NCBI GenBank assembly: GCA_016199425.1
Contig: JACQGT010000549.1
Coordinates: 1 to 7,854 of the forward strand
DNA length: 7,854 nt
Source: Chloroflexota bacterium
Lineage (GTDB): Bacteria > Chloroflexota > Anaerolineae > Caldilineales > Caldilineaceae
Direction of reading: 5' to 3'
Under the pieces are notes generated by a model that saw only the letters and a list, made by a program, of their open reading frames with translations, was not told where the DNA came from and searched no databases. Each line of letters opens with the position of its first letter. Within the stretch, counting starts at the first letter, position 1. This document shows positions 1 through 6,293 of this stretch, one piece after another. Both the position numbers and the translations under genes were made by a program.

Positions 1-1064
1 ATCGCGCCGCCGTTGACGTTCACCCGATTGCGCTCCAGCCCCAGTTCCCGGATGCAGGCCAACGCCTGCACCGCAAAGGCTTCGTTGAGCTCCACCAGGC
101 CGATGTCGTCGACGGTCAGCCCGGCTCGCTGCCATGCCTTGCGGCTGGCCGGAACCGGCCCCAGCCCCATCACCCGGGGGTCTACGCCCGCCACAGCCAT
201 CGAGACGATGCGGGCCATCGGGCGCAGGCCCTGGGTCTGCACAGCCTCTTCCCCGGCCAGGAGAAGCGCGGCCGCGCCGTCGTTGATGCCGCTGGCGTTG
301 CCCGCGGTGACAGTGCCGTTGGGGCGGAAGACCGGGCGCAGTTGGGCCAGTTTCTCCGGCGTCGTGTCCGGGCGGGGGTGCTCGTCGTTGACCACCCAGA
401 GCGGCTCGCCCTTGCGTTGGGGAATGCCGACCGGCACAATCTCGTCGTCAAAGCGCCCGGCCCGTATCGCGTTCACCGCGCGCAGGTGGCTCTCGTAGGC
501 AAAGGCGTCCTGCTCCTCCCGGCTGATGGGTGTACGGTCATAGATATTCTCGGCGGTCTCGCCCATCCCTTCCAGGGGGAAGAGTGCGGCCAGTTTCGGG
601 TTGGGGAAACGCCAGCCCAGAGTCGTGTCGTAGACGGTCATATCCCCGGTGGGATAGGCCCGCTCCGGCTTGGGCATGACAAAGGGGGCCCGGCTCATAC
701 TCTCCACCCCGCCCGCGATCACAACAGACGCATCGCCGGTCATAATCTGCCGAGCGCCGCTGTGGACCGCCTCCATTGATGATCCGCATAGCCGGTTGAG
801 AGTTGCGCCGGCCACCTCCTGGGGTAGCCCGGCCAAAAGCAGAGCCATGCGCGCCACATTGCGGTTGTCTTCCCCGGCCTGGTTGGCGCATCCCAGCAGC
901 ACATCTTCGATGGACGCGGGGTCAACGCCCGTCCGCTCCACCAGCGCCCGGATCACCAGCGCGGCCAGATCGTCCGGGCGCACGGATGCCAGCGCGCCGC
1001 CGTGACGGCCAATCGGTGTGCGCAACGCGCCGACGATGTAGACAGCAGGCAGACATGTTGTCAT
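1..1064 (-). CDS. Thiolase (acetyl-CoA C-acyltransferase), 3-oxoadipyl-CoA thiolase-like, C-terminus cut by window edge
   Basis: This is a thiolase that would cleave a 3-oxoacyl-CoA with CoA to acetyl-CoA and a shortened acyl-CoA in the cytoplasm. I translated 354 complete codons with no internal stop or frameshift. The N-terminal part has the RTPIGR motif, then GCANQAGEDNRNVARMA (residues 58-74), NRLCGSS with the expected nucleophile Cys93, GGVESMSRAPF (118-128), DTTLGWRF (146-153), TAGNASGINDGAAA (253-266) and the signature NEAFA (327-331). The reading ends at VNVNGGA, just before the family's GHP histidine. About 40 codons, including the second active-site Cys, lie outside the window. The GEDNRNVARMA and DTTxGWRF stretches closely resemble PcaF/PaaJ enzymes of the beta-ketoadipate and phenylacetate pathways, but exact substrate is inferred. 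The ATG at 1064 is the only convincing start: it directly precedes the conserved VYIVGALRTPIG. It has no clear Shine-Dalgarno and sits one base after the upstream stop. The gene is strongly GC-rich, unlike its upstream neighbour. Confidence 0.93.
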   Translation of the reverse strand, partial: MTTCLPAVYIVGALRTPIGRHGGALASVRPDDLAALVIRALVERTGVDPASIEDVLLGCANQAGEDNRNVARMALLLAGLPQEVAGATLNRLCGSSMEAVHSGARQIMTGDASVVIAGGVESMSRAPFVMPKPERAYPTGDMTVYDTTLGWRFPNPKLAALFPLEGMGETAENIYDRTPISREEQDAFAYESHLRAVNAIRAGRFDDEIVPVGIPQRKGEPLWVVNDEHPRPDTTPEKLAQLRPVFRPNGTVTAGNASGINDGAAALLLAGEEAVQTQGLRPMARIVSMAVAGVDPRVMGLGPVPASRKAWQRAGLTVDDIGLVELNEAFAVQALACIRELGLERNRVNVNGGA

Positions 1065-1079
1065 GTCAAGACTGCCTGT
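1045..1079 (-). promoter_or_regulatory. Hairpin over the thiolase start codon, likely translational coupling element
   Basis: In the minus-strand transcript GACAUG (1067-1062) pairs perfectly with CAUGUC (1057-1052) around an ACAA loop. An outer stem CAGGCA (1078-1073) pairs with UGCCUG (1051-1046), plus one wobble pair, with a five-base bulge on the 5' side. The thiolase AUG (1064-1062) is inside the inner stem, and the TPR-HEPN stop UGA (1068-1066) overlaps its 5' strand. A ribosome ending at that stop would open the structure, so thiolase translation may be coupled to the upstream gene. The pairing is seen; the role is inferred. No Shine-Dalgarno better than a weak AGG at 1077-1075 is present. 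Confidence 0.5.
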
Positions 1080-3243
1080 CTGCACATAAACGCAGCACTT
1101 CGCCGACTTCGTAGAGAAATCCTCTTGTCCAGAGGATCGCACGGGCCTCATTCAATTCTGCAACGCCAAAGTCCCTTTCAGATTTATGCACAGCGTCGTT
1201 TCGTAAATCTCGTATACGATTGATATGTTGAGGCAGTATTTTTGACCAAAGAAGATGATCTATCTTTTTCGAATCCATGAATTTCCTTATTGGATGTCTT
1301 TCATCGCGTGCCATACGCAAAATCGTTTGTAAATTGACAAAGAGCATGCCGTCGAAAGAATTAGCCCATGTACCGTTTTTTTCGCACTTACCACCTCCGT
1401 CGAATTTTAGAGGGGAATTATGTTGAATTTCTTCCAGATACTTTGCCAGAAATTTGAAAACACTGAGTTTCAACGCGTGTTCACAAATTGTGCCAAACAA
1501 GATAATTCCTGTATTGCAGTTCATATCCTCGTACTCGCTCAATGAGTTATAGGTATGTGAAGCCGTTACAATTTGATCTTGAAGATTCTTGGGGAAATAC
1601 TCCCAGATGACCGAAAACTCAGCAGCACATTTGAGTCGAACTTTTTCATACTCGCTTTCGCCTCCCTGATCGATTGACGACTGAATTCTATCGAAAATTT
1701 GCTTTCCAACCTGCGTAGCATACTGCTCTGGCGTTTCAAAATCTGATTCCAACACACCTACGTTTTGCACATCGATCCTTTTGAGTACATCTGCAATCGA
1801 AAGTACTGAAGAAGATCGTGATGAGAGAATATTCAGAATATTGATCGTGGTATTTCCAGTAGACGCCATCAATACATCAAGCAAGTCATTATCTTGATTG
1901 TTCGGTCTTTTGATTCTCTGGTACACCTTTACGGCTTGGGATTGCTTTCGGTTCATCGCAAGAGTGTGGCCATACGAACGAGCCACCTTATCATTATTCT
2001 CGATATGCTCAAAAGCTTCCTCCAGCCACCTTTCGGCTTCCGCGTAGTCCCCAATCTGTCGAAGAACTTCTCCTACATAATAGCCGACATAAATACGTAT
2101 TTCTTTCGATGATTCCTTCCAATCACCCCTATCATAGAAGAATCGCAAAATTCGTAGAACCCGTCGATTTTTCAAATAATCCGGACGAAATTGAAAAAAG
2201 GTTGGGAGTTTTCTTGCGAGATCAACCACATAAGCCACATAAGAATGTGAAAGATCTATATGCTCAGAATAATTTTCGAGAATATCGACAAATTGCTCAA
2301 GAAAACCAATGTCCTGTTGTTCAACAATAAACTTGTACTCATCTTCGATAAAATTGAGTTCGTATTTCGCATCTGCTTCAAGACGCGCTCTCGTTTTATC
2401 AAAATCGGCTGCAGCTTCCTCTGGTAATCCTTCTCGTATATTGGGTAGGATTGACGTCAATAAAGCAAGATGCTCGATCAATTCTTCCCTGCGCTCACTG
2501 AGCGATTTTTGTAACCTGTCGCGATAATCGGCTGGATCGATAGACTCTTTCTTGCTATACCATTTCACGCGATAAAAAAAGTGATCAAAGATTTCACCCA
2601 ATGCACGCGAATATTCGTCAGGATCGAAAATTCTGGGCCAATCCTTTCCAGCCAAATTAACGCCACGGAGCATGAACTTGAATATATATTCAAACCATCC
2701 CTCAATGTTAATGGTATCCCACCCGAGAGAGAGAAAATCGCGAGCAAGTTTATCTCCCTCGGATATATCCTGAAACATCCGAGGGAACTTGATGTACTCC
2801 ATCCACCATTCATACGACCCGAAATACGACCCGAATATCTCCGAACTACGGCGACAAGTGCTATCCCAAACTCTACGGGCATCATCGATTTTTCCAGCTT
2901 GCCAGTAGAGATACACTAATGCGAGCTCGCCAAACTTGGATTCCGAATCATATGGATCATCTGGCCTTAGAGAAATTGCTCGCAGATAGGCATCCTCAGC
3001 CAGTTCAAATCGGCGACTTTCATCGTCACTGAAGAAGTGATAGCCAAAACCAAGATAGTGGTAGAGCATAGAATTGGTTGGGTCTTCTTTGATAGAACGA
3101 AGAACCAACGGCTCGTATTCTGTCTTGAATTCTTCCGCAATCGCTTTACGGATGTACTCAATTGAATCACTTGAAGCAAGCCTCTCCATATATTTGTCAC
3201 GCAGCTTGCACAATTTGGATTCAGCTTCGGTCGGTTGCACCAT
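1066..3243 (-). CDS. Large TPR-like protein with C-terminal HEPN-type domain, possible RNase/defence effector
   Basis: The product is a soluble 725-residue protein with no signal peptide or membrane segment. I do not recognise a named family for the full length. The N-terminal part (about 31-127) reads as TPR-like helical pairs, for example LYHYLGFGYHF followed by AEDAYLRAISLRPDDP, then ALVYLYWQAGKIDDARRVW. Another TPR-like pair is at about 384-445 (VGEVLRQIGDYAEAERWLEEA, then YGHTLAMNRKQSQAVKVYQ). The middle is charged and helical. The end (about 535-720) fits a HEPN domain: an early helix with a conserved-type acidic residue (ICEHALKLSV, Glu588) and, near the end, RDLRNDAVHKS, which gives the R-x4-H motif (Arg681, His686) of HEPN RNases. 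HEPN proteins are known as toxins, abortive-infection factors and RNA-processing enzymes. RNase activity here is inferred. Hand-sampled 60-base stretches are 33-43% GC against roughly 65-72% in the flanking genes, suggesting transfer. No antitoxin or nucleotidyltransferase partner lies beside it. The HEPN call is moderately sure, the gene itself very sure. Confidence 0.9.
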   Translation of the reverse strand: MVQPTEAESKLCKLRDKYMERLASSDSIEYIRKAIAEEFKTEYEPLVLRSIKEDPTNSMLYHYLGFGYHFFSDDESRRFELAEDAYLRAISLRPDDPYDSESKFGELALVYLYWQAGKIDDARRVWDSTCRRSSEIFGSYFGSYEWWMEYIKFPRMFQDISEGDKLARDFLSLGWDTINIEGWFEYIFKFMLRGVNLAGKDWPRIFDPDEYSRALGEIFDHFFYRVKWYSKKESIDPADYRDRLQKSLSERREELIEHLALLTSILPNIREGLPEEAAADFDKTRARLEADAKYELNFIEDEYKFIVEQQDIGFLEQFVDILENYSEHIDLSHSYVAYVVDLARKLPTFFQFRPDYLKNRRVLRILRFFYDRGDWKESSKEIRIYVGYYVGEVLRQIGDYAEAERWLEEAFEHIENNDKVARSYGHTLAMNRKQSQAVKVYQRIKRPNNQDNDLLDVLMASTGNTTINILNILSSRSSSVLSIADVLKRIDVQNVGVLESDFETPEQYATQVGKQIFDRIQSSIDQGGESEYEKVRLKCAAEFSVIWEYFPKNLQDQIVTASHTYNSLSEYEDMNCNTGIILFGTICEHALKLSVFKFLAKYLEEIQHNSPLKFDGGGKCEKNGTWANSFDGMLFVNLQTILRMARDERHPIRKFMDSKKIDHLLWSKILPQHINRIRDLRNDAVHKSERDFGVAELNEARAILWTRGFLYEVGEVLRLCADRQS

Positions 3244-3251
3244 CAATATCC

Positions 3252-3257
3252 CCTCCT
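3252..3257 (-). promoter_or_regulatory. Ribosome binding site AGGAGG deciding the TPR-HEPN start
   Basis: A strong AGGAGG lies eight bases before ATG 3243-3241 and only five before an in-frame TTG at 3246-3244. The spacing and the better codon favour the ATG, giving 725 residues rather than 726. Confidence 0.75.
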
Positions 3258-3303
3258 TGAAGAATCGAATGTACCCGTTTCAACCCGACACCGCATACGT
3301 ATT

Positions 3304-3330
3304 GGGGGTGAAACATATTTTTGCCACCCC
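3304..3330 (-). terminator. Stem-loop just after the amidase 1 stop, weak terminator candidate
   Basis: Four bases after the amidase 1 TAG, the transcript can form GGGGUG (3330-3325) paired with CACCCC (3310-3305) around a 14-base A/U-rich loop, with one extra G-U pair possible inside. No U-run follows, so this is not a classic intrinsic terminator. It may stabilise the mRNA 3' end or mark a break between amidase 1 and the TPR-HEPN gene. It also lies close to the composition change. Confidence 0.3.
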
Positions 3331-3334
3331 TTCA

Positions 3335-4852
3335 CTATGCCACTCGCTCAAACATACCTCTGGGGCGAACGCGCGCCTGCGTCCGCTGCTCAAAGGCATA
3401 GGCCAGACGGATGAGCGTCGGCTCGCTCCACGCCCGCCCCATAAAAGTAATCCCCACCGGCAAACCATCCACAAAACCGGCGGGCACAGTAATCAGCGGG
3501 TAGCCGGCCACAGCGGCCGGGCGGGAACTGCCACCCACGTAGCGGTCGCCCTTCTGCGGGTCGTTGGCCCAGGCCGGCGCACCCGTGGGCGCAACCAGCG
3601 CATCCAGACGGTGCGCGTCCATCACCGCGTCGATCCCCTCGGCCCCGGCCAGCCGTCTGCCCAACAGCAGCGCGTCCCGGTATTCTGCATCGCTCAGATC
3701 CCCCTTCTGCCAGGCCATTTCAAACAGCTCTTGTCCGAAAAGCTCCAGTTCCAAATCGGCGTAGGCCCGGTTGAAGGCCATGAGATCGGCCAGAGAGCGG
3801 GGCTGGGGTCGATCGGCCCGGCCTGGCAGACGGGTGGCGAGATAGCTCGCCATATCGGCCTTCAGTTCGTAGAGCAGGACGGCCAACTCGCTCTCCCGCA
3901 TCCGGTCATCCGTAGCCGTGGGGATGTTGGCCGGGTCCACAATCACCGCGCCTGCATCGCGCATGGCGGCAATGGCCTGCTCGATGACCGCATCTGTGGG
4001 CGTATGATAGCCGAAATAGCGTTCCCGCTCCACACCGATACGCGCCCCAGACAGACCGTCCGCGTCGAGAAAGCGGGTGTAGTCGTGGCTGAAGTGATTG
4101 ACGCTGGCTGTGGTTGCCCCATCCCGCGGGTCCAGCCCGATGAGCGCGCCCAGCAGCACGGCCCCATCTGCCACTGTGCGGGTCATCGGCCCCACCGTAT
4201 CCTGGCTGTGGGCAATGGGAATCACCCCCGCCCGGCTGACCAGCCCCACCGTCGGTTTGATGCCCACAATGCCACAGGTGGCCGAGGGGCAGACAATCGA
4301 GCCGTCGGTCTCCGTGCCCAGGGCCGCCGCGACCAGATTTGTCGAGACGGTCACGGCAGAACCAGAACTGGAGCCGCAGGGGTTGTAGCCGATACGATAG
4401 GGGTTCTGACACTGGCCGCCCCGGGCGCTCCAGCCGCTGATCGATTGGGTGGAGCGGAAGTTGGCCCATTCGCTCAGGTTGGCCTTGCCCAGAATCACCG
4501 CACCGGCGGCGCGCAGACGGGCGGCAACAGTGGCGTCCTGGGCCGGTCGCGAGCCGATGAGCGCCAACGAACCTGCCGTCGTCTGCATTTTGTCGTCGGT
4601 GTCGATATTGTCCTTGAGCAGAATGGGGATGCCGTGCAACGGGCCCCGGGGTCCGCTGCGATGGCGTTCCGCGTCCAACTCGGCGGCGATTTCCAGCGCA
4701 TCCGGGTTGATTTCCAGAACCGAGTGGAGAAGTCCGTCAATTGTGTTGATCCGGTCAATGTAGGCGGCGATAATCTCCTGGGCAGAGGTTGCCCCGCTCT
4801 CCATCTGGGATTGCAACTCAGCGATGCTCGCTTCGTGCAAGAAGTTCGTCAT
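3335..4852 (-). CDS. Amidase-signature family amidohydrolase (amidase 1)
   Basis: This is a 505-residue serine hydrolase of the amidase signature family, which hydrolyses amides to acid plus ammonia or amine in the cytoplasm. The Ser-cisSer-Lys triad is complete: Lys80 in GIPILLKDNID, cis-Ser161 in CGSSSGSA (159-166) and nucleophile Ser185 in GTETDGSIVCPSA. The 24-residue gap between the two serines is the family standard. GIKPTVGLVSR (197-207) and the C-terminal GLPVGITFMGRAWSEPTLIRLAYAFEQ are also typical. The length is usual for stand-alone amidases. It lacks GatB/GatC neighbours, so it is not likely to be the glutamyl-tRNA amidotransferase GatA. The ATG has AGGAG eight bases upstream (4861-4865). 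It is only a distant relative of amidase 2: the motifs agree but the linkers and C-terminal halves differ. The dehydrogenase gene lies 166 bases upstream on the same strand. Substrate unknown; peptide amides, cyclic amides or carbamates are all possible. Confidence 0.93.
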   Translation of the reverse strand: MTNFLHEASIAELQSQMESGATSAQEIIAAYIDRINTIDGLLHSVLEINPDALEIAAELDAERHRSGPRGPLHGIPILLKDNIDTDDKMQTTAGSLALIGSRPAQDATVAARLRAAGAVILGKANLSEWANFRSTQSISGWSARGGQCQNPYRIGYNPCGSSSGSAVTVSTNLVAAALGTETDGSIVCPSATCGIVGIKPTVGLVSRAGVIPIAHSQDTVGPMTRTVADGAVLLGALIGLDPRDGATTASVNHFSHDYTRFLDADGLSGARIGVERERYFGYHTPTDAVIEQAIAAMRDAGAVIVDPANIPTATDDRMRESELAVLLYELKADMASYLATRLPGRADRPQPRSLADLMAFNRAYADLELELFGQELFEMAWQKGDLSDAEYRDALLLGRRLAGAEGIDAVMDAHRLDALVAPTGAPAWANDPQKGDRYVGGSSRPAAVAGYPLITVPAGFVDGLPVGITFMGRAWSEPTLIRLAYAFEQRTQARVRPRGMFERVA

Positions 4853-4875
4853 TGTCTCGGCTCCTTTTTATTAGC

Positions 4876-5016
4876 AATTGGAGATTAGCGACTGGCGACT
4901 GGGGGACTGTCCGTTATTGGCATAGCCTGGGCATGATTCCGAGAATCAACTCCGCTAATCGCCGATCCCCAGTCGCTGATCGCCAATCGCTAATCTCCAA
5001 TCGCTAATCTCCAATC
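4876..5016 (+). repeat. Inverted and tandem repeat cluster of GCTAATCTCCAATC units
   Basis: The gap between amidase 1 and the dehydrogenase is mostly repeat. GCTAATCTCCAATC occurs twice head to tail (4989-5002 and 5003-5016). Degenerate relatives (CGCTAATCGCC, AGTCGCTGATCGCC) precede it at about 4953-4984. AATTGGAGATTAGCGA at 4876-4891 is the reverse complement of the right-hand unit in 15 of 16 positions, followed by GACTGGCGACTGGGG-like units. The two arms could fold around roughly 60-100 bases. The right arm runs up to three bases from the dehydrogenase stop. The unit is too short and lacks spacers for CRISPR. It resembles interspersed repeats of large, repeat-rich bacterial genomes. Confidence 0.8.
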
Positions 5017-5018
5017 CC

Positions 5019-6044
5019 CTACTCCGGCGTCAGCAGAATCTTCACCGACTTGCGCGCTTCAAAGAGAGAGAACGCCTCTTGCCAGCCGGTAATGGGCATC
5101 GTGTGGGAGATGAGAGGCGTCGTCTGGACCTGGCCGTTTGCCAGCAGACGCAGAGCCTTGCGCCAGGCGCTGGGCAATGTGGCAAAGCTGCCGTTGACCT
5201 GAATTTCCTTGAAGCAGACCTGCTCCAAATCCCAGCGGATGGGCCGCCCGATCAGCCCTATCTGGCAATAGCGCCCCCGACGGCGCACGAGGGAGAGGGC
5301 CAGTTGCGCGCCCGCCTCCGCGCCGGAACACTCGAAGACCACATCCGCGCCCAGACCGTCGGTCAGACCGGTGACGACGGCCAGGGCATCTTCCGCCTGC
5401 ACATTAACCGTCACATCGATCCCCAATGTGCGAGCCAGGGCTAGCCGCTCCTCGTCCACGGCTGTGCCCAACAGCACCACCCGCGCCCCCGCGGCTTTCA
5501 CCACCTGGGCTGCCAGCAGACCGATGGCCCCCGGCCCCACGACGGCTACGGTGTCGCTGGGTTCCACACGGGTCATTTCCAAACCGTGGACGCAGCAGGC
5601 CAGGGGTTCGGTGAGCGCGCCCGCGCTGATGCTGACGTTAGCAGGCAGGTGGTGGATGTTCTGGGCGGGGACCAGCACGTAGCGGGTAAAGGCGCCGTGT
5701 ACACCGCTGCCGATGGAGCGGCGCTGGGGGCACTGATTGGGCAGGCCATCCCGGCAGAAGACGCAGCGCCCGCAGACGGAGAAGTAGGGTTCGCTGGTCA
5801 CCCGGTCGCCTGTCGTGCAGGTGACCACGCCGTCGCCCACGGCAACCACTACACCAGCGACTTCGTGGCCCAGAATCACCGGCGGGAAGGAGGGGTATTC
5901 GTCGTGGTAGATATGCAAATCGGTTCCACAGACGCCCGCGCCCTGCACTTCGATGACCACATGGCCGGGAATGGCCTCGGGTTCCGACACATCGATCAAT
6001 GCAACATTGCCGTCACCCCTGGCAATCTTCGCAACACCTTTCAT
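5019..6044 (-). CDS. Zinc-dependent medium-chain alcohol/polyol dehydrogenase
   Basis: This is a 341-residue medium-chain dehydrogenase that would oxidise an alcohol to a ketone or aldehyde (or the reverse) with NAD(P) in the cytoplasm. Catalytic zinc ligands fit Cys39 (GVCGTDLHIY), His60-Glu61 (GHEVAG) and Glu146 (TEPLAC). The structural zinc is bound by Cys91, Cys94, Cys97 and Cys105 (CGRCVFCRDGLPNQC). The Rossmann motif is VGPGAIG (Gly170, Gly172, Gly175). The length and the TEPLACCVHGLE stretch place it with sorbitol/threonine dehydrogenase-like enzymes. At the end of the second Rossmann strand, where NAD-preferring relatives carry Asp, it has LLGTAVDEERL, so the cofactor preference is open. 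The ATG has AGGAG eight bases upstream (6053-6057). It lies between two amidase genes on the same strand but is separated from each by repeat-filled gaps. Substrate cannot be read; an amino alcohol or polyol is conceivable from context only. Confidence 0.93.
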   Translation of the reverse strand: MKGVAKIARGDGNVALIDVSEPEAIPGHVVIEVQGAGVCGTDLHIYHDEYPSFPPVILGHEVAGVVVAVGDGVVTCTTGDRVTSEPYFSVCGRCVFCRDGLPNQCPQRRSIGSGVHGAFTRYVLVPAQNIHHLPANVSISAGALTEPLACCVHGLEMTRVEPSDTVAVVGPGAIGLLAAQVVKAAGARVVLLGTAVDEERLALARTLGIDVTVNVQAEDALAVVTGLTDGLGADVVFECSGAEAGAQLALSLVRRRGRYCQIGLIGRPIRWDLEQVCFKEIQVNGSFATLPSAWRKALRLLANGQVQTTPLISHTMPITGWQEAFSLFEARKSVKILLTPE

Positions 6045-6071
6045 CGTATAGTCTCCTTCAAAGAATGGAAC

Positions 6072-6156
6072 GCGGATCGAGCGGATGATTGCGGATAAGA
6101 GAGGGACGCTGATTTTTCTGATTTGAATTGATCAGCGCAGATTTCAGCACAAATCT
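6072..6156 (+). repeat. Compound repeat with GCGGAT units and two small hairpins
   Basis: Upstream of the dehydrogenase, GCGGAT occurs three times at 9-10 base spacing (6072, 6081, 6091). Next, CGCTGAT (6107-6113) pairs with ATCAGCG (6131-6137) around a 17-base loop. Then AGATTT (6139-6144) pairs with AAATCT (6151-6156) around six bases. All this lies in the untranslated leader of the dehydrogenase if it is transcribed from upstream. Such GCGGAT and CGCAGATTT units recur between genes in many repeat-rich bacteria. No promoter could be assigned here. Confidence 0.6.
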
Positions 6157-6293
6157 ATGAGTCCACTGCAAGAAGGAGGATTTCACCGCGGAGACGCGGA
6201 GTTCGCGGAGGAAACGCGGAGGAATTCAGGAGAAAATCTCCGCGCTCCCCGCGCCTCCGCGGTGTGCTCTTTGGCTTTTTGCAGTAGAGTCAT
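6157..6293 (-). repeat. 137-base imperfect inverted repeat directly after the amidase 2 stop (MITE-like or REP-like)
   Basis: The outer ends, 6157-6171 and 6279-6293, are inverted copies matching in 13 of 15 positions, and the right end abuts the amidase 2 stop codon. Inside, CACCGCGGAG (6184-6193) pairs perfectly with CTCCGCGGTG (6255-6264), and CGCGGAG (6215-6221) pairs with CTCCGCG (6238-6244). The arms also contain direct GCGGAG repeats. No coding capacity is seen. GAGTC is present at both ends (6159-6163, 6287-6291), which could be a target duplication or simply part of the inverted ends. In the transcript this would form a long hairpin after amidase 2 and may protect or end the mRNA. 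The pairing is seen; mobility is inferred. Confidence 0.65.

Noticed and set aside
13..498. Plus-strand open frame of 161 residues opposite the thiolase
   Set aside because: The opposite strand encodes continuous conserved thiolase sequence; the Ser/Arg/Pro-rich translation has no family features.
3247..3304. Promoter for the TPR-HEPN gene (TTGAAA and TACATT on the minus strand)
   Set aside because: The two hexamers are only four bases apart, and no other pair with 16-18 base spacing was convincing.
3335..4852. Amidase 1 as GatA of the tRNA-dependent amidotransferase
   Set aside because: No gatB or gatC lies nearby, and the GSSSGSA and GTETDGSIVCPSA motifs fit stand-alone amidases better.
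3074..4888. A 604-residue plus-strand open frame opposite amidase 1
   Set aside because: It is antisense to a gene with a complete catalytic triad, has a low-complexity Arg/Gly/His/Pro-rich translation typical of GC-rich shadow frames, and has no recognisable domain.
4953..5016. Possible CRISPR array
   Set aside because: Units are about 14 bases, directly adjacent and degenerate, with no unique spacers and no cas genes.
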